The notes beneath the pieces are model-generated. The model was given only the letters and a program-made list of their open reading frames with translations. It was not told the DNA's origin and ran no database searches. Shown here piece after piece: positions 40,786 to 64,000 of a stretch of DNA of 64,000 nt (within the stretch, counting starts at the first letter, position 1; each line of letters starts with the position of its first letter). This stretch comes from Apostichopus japonicus (Eukaryota; Echinodermata; Holothuroidea; Aspidochirotida; Stichopodidae), in the NCBI RefSeq assembly GCF_037975245.1, contig NC_092583.1:7331264-7395263 (forward strand), read 5' to 3'. Made by a program: the position numbers and the translations under genes.

Positions 40786-43588
40786 AGCGACGCAGCCAGG
40801 AATTTCAAGGTGGCGGGAGCACATTTTGCGATTGATATGGGGGAGTGGTGTAAGGGGAGGGGGTGTCCCCTGAGAGAAATTGAGAAATTTTTGAACGATT
40901 GAAGGTCACATTTGAAAACCCGTCCTTAGTGGTACGGACATAAGGATTTTGCTGCCTCGGGCATTCAATAAGGATCTTGCGGCATTCGCGGGAAATTTGA
41001 TCTTCCGTAGCTATTGCCTATGCTCCATTCCTTTCCAATCCGACAGACGAAACTCGGTTATGGTATTTTGGATGCCAAAATTTGAAATGCTCGAACGATT
41101 TAGTACGAAATTGTACCCTTATAACGAAAGAATAGTCGTCTATAAAGCATTTTTCACGAAACTTGTAATCCGGTTTACAATTCAAAACAGATATTCTTCA
41201 CGGCAAACTTCCTTCCCACCTTTATTTTCACTTGAATCTCGTCAGTTCAACATGGACTGTATCATTACCTTTTGGTGTTGAAAATATACATTGTTATGAA
41301 TTGAAATATGACAAAGCCATTAAAGAGATTAATATGATATTTAGTTCCACTGCTTTTAATAAATTATAATTCAATAGTGATTGACATTAATGTATGTAAT
41401 GATTTAAGCGCATTACAGAATTTACAGTTAATAAAAGGATTATATAAAAATCACTTTCCCCCATAGTTTATCAACATCGAACATGTCAAAAGTAAATGTT
41501 ACGTCATTTTGTACAGAACTTTCGTGCGTCAGCGGGGGAAAATGTATAGAGCTAACTTACGTTACCAGTAGTAGTGGAACCCATCCCTATCCATGAATCA
41601 TACCAGACTGTGCAACGATATACCCCTTTCGTGATTTGCGAAGTGTGACTCAAATGGCGAAAACCTCTATCATTTAGGTTTTGTATTGGTAATATGCAGA
41701 AGCGGTGGACGTAGCGGGTATTTGGGCACCATGTAAAATAGAAAAGTAAATGAATTGGAAGATTGTAACAGAAGCTTTCGTCTCTTTCGATGGATGGAGT
41801 CAGAAATCGAACATCTCGTTCTCCCATTCAAGACAAGAAAGAAGACTGTTATTGAGGTATGTAATGAACTAACCTAGGCTATAGTATAGGCTTAGAAAAA
41901 AATACGTTAGAGTTATCATGGACTTTCACTAGTTAGGCAAGTGTTGGCATGTTTTGAATAGAGGTTGAAGTAACAACACTGTCAACAGTGCTGCTAGCTC
42001 TTGACATTAAATTGGAAAATGAGCCTAGATGTATCTCTGCTTTCACTCTATTGTGTAGTGCCCGGTCTGTAACTTGTGTAACTAAGGAGGCCTAAAGTAC
42101 ATGTTGATATTAATGAACCTGTAGCCTATATAATATAAGCCTACAAAAGTCTAGCCTAAATATTGTACAGGGTGTCCTTTCATAATTTGTTCTCTGCATC
42201 AAGATAGGTGAATCCTTAATCAACTCAGGTATTATGTGAACATTAGCATACTACATTTTTTTTCCAACAATTGTTGGCTATACATTCTGCTCAATGTTAG
42301 TTACCATTGGAACAATTCACTTTCATTTATTTATATGCACCACTCTGCATCAACAGAGTAAAGGTAGAATACAGGGCCATACACTGAAATTGGGAAAACA
42401 TCCCTCCCTGTACAGCTTGATGCGTGGATGCACAGTAAATGTTGTAAGTGTAATTACCAATGCCAGAGCTAAATCTAAGTTGTTGTTAAATTATTCTTTC
42501 TGCAGTGCTTTAGCTATACTCTGCCCATCTGGAGCAAGTAGGCTACTATACCTACCCAAACTAGCCTATAAATATATGATTGAGGGAACTTGGGGCAAAA
42601 AATGAAGATAAAAGCCCCCAGGTAAACAATTTGAACTAGTCGCTGATCAGCCATTATGAAACAACAGTACAGTACTTGAAGGTTGAATACACCCATCGTT
42701 CATATTCCTTACTAGAAGAGGTACCTTAAACTATTAGGATGAAATATTTTGCCACCTGCAATTAGCTCAGCATTTGAAGTGAACTTGCTTTAGTGTGTAC
42801 TTTACACTTCAATTGATCTTAAGACACAAATAATGAAATTATCAGCATATTTTCCCATAGCTTCCCATTACAATTTAAAAAAGCTTTTCAGTAAATCCAG
42901 TCTTTGTTTGCATTTCACTTATTTTTTCTTGTACCACAGTCAGTGGATAACCTCAATCACTACTGTGACTGCTTTCTTATATCATTCACATCAAAGATTA
43001 ACACCTCAGCCAAGGCTTGTATTTAAAGTTCCTTGGTATTGTTTTTAAGTAAACCAGTTATGGCGTAATTCAACCCTAAATAAACTCTAAAAGTGGTCTA
43101 TGTGTGTTTAAAATGATTTCTCTTGATCACTATCTGAGTATTAATGCTAAATGCTACGGCACCTTGGGTTGTAACCCCCACCCCCCCTCCCCACCATTAG
43201 TAGCATGCATAGGAGTCAGAGATGGTGACTGGTGAGGCAGGACTTGCTTTCTCCTGAGACGTGTTGGTGTCGTCACTGACTGATTGAATTCCCCCAACTT
43301 CCCCTAGTCGCCCCTGCTGCGGAAGTGGGGGACTGTAGGTGTCAACTGCAATATTACTATATTAGTGTTAATTGTTACATTTTCCCCCTCTGGACTGTGA
43401 CGTGGTTGATAATGATAACATACTGCTTTCCTTAATGCAGTGTATGATCCACTTGAGGGGCCTACAGTAGGCTACCTAGCTGCTATATGGCAATATGCTC
43501 GAAACTGAAAACTTATTCCTCCAGTAGCATTAATGGTGTATTTTCCTTTATAATAGTGGATAAAATATATTCATTTCTTTCTTTTCAG
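40786..43588. other. No clear gene; one possible 5' exon of the tensin transcription unit
   Basis: A MITE fragment with the G-rich hairpin module lies at about 40795-40870. Further on, ATG at 41794 opens a 21-codon frame (MESEIEHLVLPFKTRKKTVI...) ending at a good donor GAG|GTATGT (41856). It is on the tensin strand but does not join in frame to the next candidate exon, so it may be leader sequence. Confidence 0.35.
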
Positions 43589-43720
43589 AATACTTAAAGA
43601 ACTGCATCTTTACAGTTAGAGAAATAAGATGCAGTGTCTACAGACAGGGAAATTATGTTGCTGGATGCGTCAGATGTTAAAGATGTTCCACAACGTGAGC
43701 ATCCATTGAAAAACACAAAG
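43589..43720 (+). other. Candidate 5' exon of tensin
   Basis: Bounded by a strong acceptor (TTTCTTTCTTTTCAG) and a donor (ACAAAG|GTACAG). It contains ATG at 43655 opening MLLDASDVKDVPQREHPLKN and ending in phase 0. It does not fit the main acceptor of the next exon (45295) in the favoured frame, but would fit a weaker internal acceptor at 45430. Confidence 0.3.
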
Positions 43721-45294
43721 GTACAGTACAGTATAATAGTTTTGTATATATTGTCACCTGGCCACAGTTTACCAATGCGAATAGTGCTTTCATGGAATAT
43801 TGTCCTATTCATGCAAACCAACTTACATAGGTGCAATTTTCATAAATGGTACAACCAAAATATCCTACTTTACTGACTGTTTAGCCTTGTGTTTCCATGC
43901 AAAATATTTGTTTAAAATATCTATGAACTGCTCTTTCAATATGTAAAAATACCAATGTTCCAGTCAGCTTGCCAAAAAAAAAACTTGGTATAGCCATTAT
44001 GTGTTGTTTGTTTAATTGACCTTTGCTAAGGTTTATAAATTCTGAAGTTCCTGTGATGAGAATTCTGAGTCCTACTGAATTTGTTTTAAAATAAACACTG
44101 CTCTGAAAGCTACGGCCACTGTTCAAAATATGGGGCATCTTTCTGTTGTTTTGTTCTCTTTTGTAGCACATGTACATGTAAGTTGTTTTAGTAATTAAAG
44201 GTAGTCTGTGTAGGCCCAAAATTATTGCACTAGAGCTATAATTGCTAATTGCTGGAGGTCTTTTTATTCTCCAAATTGTTCTCAGTCATTCTACATGTAT
44301 ACCTGAGATGACAGAATATCCCATTGAGAAAAATTTTCTCCAAGGTGCTAATAAAACCAATTTGAGAATTATGACCGAGGTGACAATATTTAAATTTCTG
44401 GCATATTTGGGGGCAATATTGCATACCTTTAACCTAACTGTGAATTCATGTGGATATGTCAGAGGACAAGGCATATACAGTATGGGAGATCCCTAGTTGA
44501 TTTGGCCCATCATCTGTGGAACAAACTCTGGAGAGTAGCATTTGTACGTATAATAATTGTGCAGTGAACTTAACACCAAACAAAGGTCAACTTCACAGCC
44601 ATCCCCCCTCCCACCTTTGCCAAGAAGCCTTGAAACTAGTATCAGATAAAAGGGGCATTTTTAAGATATAGCCTCAAATCGTTTGCATTTTGTCTTACTC
44701 TGCTTCTATAGTATGTTATGTAACCTATAGTTGGAATTTGTTGATTGATCGAGACATTAACATTATTCACAACTTTTGATATTTGTTATTTTCCCCATAC
44801 TTCAGACAGTGGTGACCAGCATTAGTGTGTGTATTTTTCTTTGTTACTTTTTCTGTCTGTAGCATGTTTCTTTTCGTTCATAGTTGGCTAAATCTAGGGG
44901 TTTTGAAAAAATTGTTCTCTTGAATATGGTGATAATTATTACTATCAATGACTTTTGAGACAGTGCCAAATTGGGAGTTACATTTGTCATCATGTTGCAC
45001 AGACTCTGTGTGGTAATGCCTTCATGCATGTATTTGATTTTATTTATGTTGACTTTTAATTTTTTGGATTGACAGATGAAGATAACTACAACGTATTGTA
45101 TTGCATAACTGATTGTAGTAAATTTGAGTGTAACTTTTTCGAATTGTAGTAAATACAGTAGGAGTGTAATTTTCTCGGATTACCTGTATAGTAAATTTAA
45201 GTGTAATTTTCTAGGATAATAGTAAATTTGCCATGTTGAAACTTTAAGATGTGCTGATGATCTTCAGTGGTAACTCTGTTAACTCCATCTACAG
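43721..45294. other. Intron or upstream region of tensin; no other feature seen
   Basis: AT-rich DNA. GTAAATTTGAGTGTAA-type short repeats occur at about 45115-45230. Confidence 0.4.
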
Positions 45295-58809
<13,515 letters not shown>

Positions 58810-61800
58810 GCGACAGAAGAGGAAGGAATTAGTTTGAACTTTTAAAATGGCTGAAATATTAATTGAGCGGTGTAAAGTGATGAATATTCACGATTGTATT
58901 ATGCTATATTAAATACTACAGTGACTTTAGTAACCTCTTCAATTAACTAAACCACTGAATGGACTCGGGAGTCAAGGAAGTGCCTAAATGTGACACATTG
59001 AAATTTATTTTATATGGAGGTGTTTCTACAATATTTGTGAACTTCTGTAAAAAGTTAAAATAATTGTCAACAATTCAGTATTCAATAGTTCGCGTGCAGC
59101 ATTTCTTGTACAGTGCTTTTCCAAATGTTAACTGCATACACCTTGTCTATTGTTAGTCAAATAAGGTAAATATGTAACAACCACAAAACAAATAAAAAAA
59201 AAGGAAAATATTTAAATTTCATAAAAATCAAGTTGCAAAGGTTGGAGTTTTGTTTTCATTAACAAAAAGCTGTTGTTTCTAGTGCTAACTAACCATGAAT
59301 TGCTACAAGTTTTCGTTAGTGTTTCTTATGAACTATGAATCTAAGATCGTCGATTCAGGGAGTTTTATTGTGGTTGGTGCTTTTAGTTTTCAACCTTGTA
59401 CGCTTTTTGATCATTTGTTTATCTTTAAAGTTATTCCAAAAGACCTTTGCATAACCTTCATTTTACAAGAATTTTAGAGATAAATTCTCGGGAAATTTTT
59501 TGTAAAAATATGAAGATCAGATATTTGGATCTGGAGTATGCCTTATGTGAACACAACAACAAAAAGTGTCACTGAACATTTACATTCAGTATTTTTGATG
59601 CATTTATCCAACTTGTAGCTTTTACTTGAATGTTTTCTCCAGTTATACTTGATTCTTCTGGACTGTATTTAGTCATAGTGATCTTTTAATCTAACCTTAA
59701 AGGGTAAGGAAAAAATAAGGCCTACTTCTTAAAAAAGGTGCATGTTTAATGATACTGTAGTGAAAATATCGATGAAGATTGCACCCTTTCAATTTTATGC
59801 AAAATAGCATTCTTTTCCTGTACCATCATATTATTGGAGAGTTAGCTCTGAAATGCAAAATATATAGTGAGTAACTTTAATATTATTTTTTAACTTAATT
59901 GGATTCTGACTAATTTAAGAATAATTGTATGTTATAACTAATAGGTTATTATAATTGTCTAACTAAAAATTTACTCTAAGAATGATATTAATATAAAGCT
60001 GATACAAATATGGTTTGCATTTTTGGAACAATATGTGTGCTGATTTGCCAGTTCTTCCCACATTGTGGGAAGACAAAAGTGTAGTGAAGATTTTAGAAAC
60101 CAAAGACAACATATATGCTACATAGAATATACACAGTAACCATTTTAAAAGATCATAAACAACATCTGGTGAAAGAAACTCATATTTAAGAAGCAAACCC
60201 TTGGCTTGGGCCAAAATAGGTTACCACTCTTAAAGAAACTTCTTTGTTTTATTTCATCAAGAAATGAATTTATCCATTTGTCTTTTTGTTTTATAGAAAA
60301 AGCAGGGGGGGGGGGGGGGGAAACAACTATTTTTGGCAAAACCCCAAAGCAAACTAATTTTTTTGACTTTTAAGATATAAATTTTTTCAACCATTATTGT
60401 TTTAGTTTGATAGTTCAGAGTGTAAAATATTTTATTAGATGATGATTTTATAACTTGGGGTGATACTTTGTTTTGCATTATATCAGTTTTTTTGTTTTCT
60501 ATAAAAATTTTAGTTTGTATGTTACAAGGAAAATAAAAAAGAGCTTTGTGTAGAATGTAATTTTAAATGCTTTTGCTCAAATATGTGCATGAAAAGTAAA
60601 CAAGGTGTACAAAGAAACCGACATAAATGTATATCACGCCCTGGCTATTTATTTATTGTGTACAGCATTTACTTTTTTTGTGTTGTGTTAACATGCCATG
60701 TTATATTTTGGATTCGTTTAGCATGCTGACAGAATTGTAAAGATATGTTTTTAAATATCTTATGTCGTGACTTGTGTGGCAATGTGTATGGTTAGAAAAA
60801 GGATAAATGAATTGATTTGTAAAAACTGGAATTAGTAATGGTTATAGTTATTGAGCTACTAACCTTGGAAGGTTATGTAATAGATACTTCAAATGTAGAA
60901 TGGTTTTATGAAAGTCATTTAGATGTAGATATTGTAGAAAGAAAACGAAAAGTGAAGATCCGAAGAATGAGACATAACTCACGATGAATAGTGGTAGAGC
61001 TGCATCTTACAAGTAAAATGGTGTAGTACCCATTCCTGGAACCTTGCAGAGATGGACGATGATTGGACAAAGGAGCATACAATCACCAAATTGAGTGACC
61101 ATGATCATCGGGGGGGGGGGGGGAACCAATGACCATACAGAGGACACATGATGGGTCATGAGGGATTCAATTTATGCAGGAATGTTAGTAGGAGGATCAT
61201 ATTGAAGTTGTTTGAGGTAGTGATGCATTTAGGAAGATGAAGGGTAAGATCCAGGAAGAAAATGCAAAGCGATCATTTGATCTCATCATCTTGAAAGCTT
61301 TGAACAAGGGAGGATGGTGGTCTCAGATGAATGGAGAGGTGCAATGGAGGGGAAGGAGGGGCTGCAGGTGACTGAGCATAGGAAGTTAGAATACCAACAA
61401 GATGAGGATCATGCTAAGATCGAGATGGGGTTTTTTTGCGTATAAGATGTGGAAAAAGGTTGTGAAACCTACCCCATCTATCCCCTGCCCCCTCCCCCAT
61501 GCAAGGATACAGAAATGAATATCGTCCAGGGGTAAAGAAGAGAAAGGGTAATTCAGCTGTAGCCTTACTTTTGTTCTTGCCCTTTCAAGGTTTACTGGTA
61601 TAGGTTAATGTCTAGAGTCACACATGTTGTCTGTCCTTTTGAATTATATTTGTTTTGTTTTTTTAATTTTAACCAATCAGGTTCAAGCAGTTAATGTATT
61701 CATGTTATTCTTAACCCCCCAATGAAGTATATTGGCTCAACGAAATAACATCTTAAGCTTTTCCAAAGACCATTACATATAGCAAAAGTTTTGTTTTTCT

Positions 61801-62040
61801 TCTCATTTCATCTTGTTATTGAGACTAGTGAGCAACAGGCTGTATTCGACTCACAAGTTGTAAGGGACAATATAATATGTCCATGTTTATGATATCCATG
61901 TTATAATATTTGCAGGCTCCTTATTAAAGATCTTACCAAACCATAGAATTTGAAGATAACGATAACATTTGTTTGTAAAGAGCTTCTCCCAGGATTGAGT
62001 GCATTATTTTTGAATAAAATGCTACACAGAAAACATATTT
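58810..62040 (+). other. Tensin 3' UTR and downstream region
   Basis: No coding region is seen. AATAAA polyadenylation signals lie at 59191, 60532 and 62013, so the transcript end cannot be fixed. A-, G- and T-runs occur near 59195, 60305 and 61110. Confidence 0.5.
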
Positions 62041-62164
62041 TATCTCCATTATTTTCTCTCGTTTTTCTCTATTGGTTGAGTTCCTAAGATTTCATTGGTC
62101 GTAATTAAAGGCAGTGACTCGTCAATGTAAACAATTTCTTGCATCCAACTGTCTTTTTATTCTC

Positions 62165-62222
62165 GATTGAGACAATATATCCCTATATGAGACAATATAT
62201 CCCTATATGAGACAATATATCA
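62165..62222. repeat. 20-bp tandem repeat
   Basis: GAGACAATATATCCCTATAT occurs twice in tandem and a third time in part. Confidence 0.85.
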
Positions 62223-62772
62223 CACAACTGCATATAGCAAACTCACCTAATCTACTGCATTAAATATGGTTATAATAGTAGTAATAAGAACGGCTTCCAA
62301 AATCCTTAAAAAAAGATTCACACCCTGGACCGGCTTATGCAGTCTGGGTGGGTAAGCGTCAGACATGCAATTAAAGCAAAACACTGGAAAGAAAGGAACA
62401 AAAAAAAAAGAAAAAAAAGCTTACCTGTGTTTGTAGGATGGTATACAAACATGAAATGTACTAGTGATACCTGTGATTTGCTCTGTGGTTAAGTTCTATC
62501 CTTCAAGTTTGTGATTTAATTGCTGGCTTTTATCAAATTTTGCAAGAAATATATCTTTGTTATGCTTGTATAGTTTCTTGAGTCAATATATTAGTCTCAG
62601 CAAGGAACAACATTCCCTAACTTCGTACAAATCTTACATTTTGAGGTGTAATTCGGGTAAATGCCTCAGAGTACAAATTTTAGCTGGTTTCGTCGATACT
62701 GTTTGGATTAAAATTACGCTCGGAAAAGTGATTACATGTTTGACTATCAAACACGACAGACATTTTCTATCC

Positions 62773-63282
62773 AGGCATGAGACTCTTCCGCGGATTTCCG
62801 ATTTTTTTTTTTTTCATTTTCGCGTTTTTTCTCGTAATTCGCGTTTTTTATTATTTTTTATTATTCTTTTTATTTATTTTTTTTATTAAATTTTTTTTAT
62901 TTTTTTTTATTATTTTTTTTATTAATTTTTTTTATTAATTTTTTTTTATTTTTTTTAATATTTTTTTTGCCGAACATGCTGGACTGTGAAGGGAAGGAAC
63001 ACCGAATTTGACCAGTGGTGGAATCAAGTAGCACAAAGCAAGCAAAAAAGCCTTTTTTTGGTTCAAAAAAGCTAATGGATAAATTATATAAGCAGAAATT
63101 CCACACTTTTTTGGCGAGTTACGTGATGTGATAGATTCCATCTAGAGTCCACCATTTTGCATTTAAGCCCTCCTTACCTGACAAAAAAATTCTAAAGGGG
63201 AGGGGGACACCCCCTCCCCTTAAACCCCTCCCCTAGGACGGCGATCGATAAATTTCAGATTTTTTTCCCCGGCTCAGTCTCA
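62773..63282. mobile_element. hAT-like MITE with T-rich core
   Basis: Inverted ends CAGGCATGAGACTCTTCCGC and the complement of CAGGGATGAGACTGAGCCGG, flanked by TCTATC on both sides (6 bp). The interior holds a long T-rich tract (about 62800-62970) and the G-rich hairpin module at about 63195. Confidence 0.6.
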
Positions 63283-63507
63283 TCCCTGTCTATCAGTGCA
63301 GCTACGTTTGTATAAAACAAAAGGCTCTACGCGAAGTTAGGAAACACGTGACGTCACCGAAACCCACCACACCACCTAACCGGAAGTACGACTCTCTCTG
63401 TAACGCTTAGAATGGAATTATAAACGCGGTATCTAATTTAACCATTGGCATTCTAAAGTAGTCACTTTAAATGACAGTTAGGTTTTTGCAACTTGACCTG
63501 TCATAGC

Positions 63508-63751
63508 AGGGGCGTATCCAGGGGGGGCGTCGGGGGCGCGCGCCCCCTGGGTAAGAAAAAGAGGAGAAAAAAAAAGAGACGAAAAAAGGAAAAAAGAGGG
63601 GGAAAAAGAGGAGGAGGAGGAAAGGAAGGAAGGGAAAAGAAAAAGAAGAAAGAGAGAAAAGAGGGAGTAAAAGAAAAACGCCAAGACATCGGGAAGAGAA
63701 AGAGGAACAATGACATCATTACAGTGCTGATCCCTATTATATACACAGGGT
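63508..63751. mobile_element. Probable MITE fragment with purine tract
   Basis: Starts CAGGGGCGTATCCAGG, like hAT ends elsewhere, then a GC-rich hairpin and about 140 bp of nearly pure purines (63550-63690). The right end was not identified. Confidence 0.45.
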
Positions 63752-64000
63752 AGCCAGTGACGGATCAAGGATTTCGGAAGGGGCGTGTGCCTCACCCTAC
63801 CCCTTACACCGACAACTCCATTTTTCCTCTCTCACTCATGATCTGTATATAAACTATATATGGTCTATCATAACGCGCGTGTGTGTATACGCCTTAAACA
63901 ATTGTAGAATTGTGCTATGAAACCAACTCTGGCTGGTCTCGAACTCGACCGTGTCGTCGGGGAACATGACGCATTTCGGGAAGGGGGGACCGCCCCCCCC
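63752..64000. mobile_element. Left part of a hAT-like element running off the window
   Basis: Starts CAGTGACGGATCAAGG and ends the window in a G/C-run interior. No right terminus is available. Confidence 0.4.

Noticed and set aside
41552-41827. Minus-strand 91-aa frame as a gene
   Set aside because: No domain, splice partner or repeat support; the plus strand here has a better donor signal.
62897-63141. Lys/Asn-rich minus-strand frames
   Set aside because: Produced by the T-rich core of a MITE.
63493-63795. Lys/Arg-rich (plus) and Phe/Ser-rich (minus) frames
   Set aside because: Produced by the purine tract of a MITE fragment.

Overview
This is animal nuclear DNA: AT-rich, intron-bearing and crowded with transposable elements and minisatellites. 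No prokaryotic features are present. The mix of a tensin gene, death-effector-domain exons, a foldback element built like the sea-urchin TU elements, PIF/Harbinger and many hAT elements, an L2-type LINE tail and a tRNA-derived SINE fits a marine deuterostome. An echinoderm is my best guess, but the species cannot be fixed from sequence alone.

Left part (1-10 kb, minus strand). A death-effector-like exon (2359-2629) splices in phase to a long exon of about 21 tandem 14-residue coiled-coil repeats (548-1611). A 145-bp satellite carrying a nuclear-receptor-type DR1 motif (3.84-5.53 kb), a TG...CA insertion that looks like a solo LTR (6769-8550) and a 210-bp tandem repeat follow. The last exon of a beta-propeller-like protein lies at 9405-10338; a phase-compatible start exon sits 17 kb away at 27653-27672.

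Middle part (10.4-38 kb). The putative propeller intron is full of mobile DNA. It holds a foldback element (10443-13637), nested hAT elements with 8-bp target duplications, and an apparently intact PIF/Harbinger transposon (16221-24410). The Harbinger carries a 3-exon transposase (422 aa) and an antisense 3-exon MADF-BESS protein (256 aa), and their 3' exons interlock. Further right are a second death-effector-like exon (31444-31674), more nested hATs, a Harbinger-type MITE and a SINE. At 38585-40785 is a broken duplicate of the coiled-coil locus.

Right part (40.8-64 kb, plus strand). The C-terminal half of a tensin is encoded at 45295-58809: a long Pro/Gln-rich exon, an SH2 domain over three exons, a linker exon and a PTB domain over four exons. 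All junctions keep frame from 45440 to the stop (935 codons). The PTEN-like N-terminus of long tensins is not seen, and upstream DNA is occupied by minus-strand genes, so this may be a short tensin. An apparent frameshift lies near 45430-45440. Its introns hold several minisatellites, an (AT)n tract and the LINE tail.
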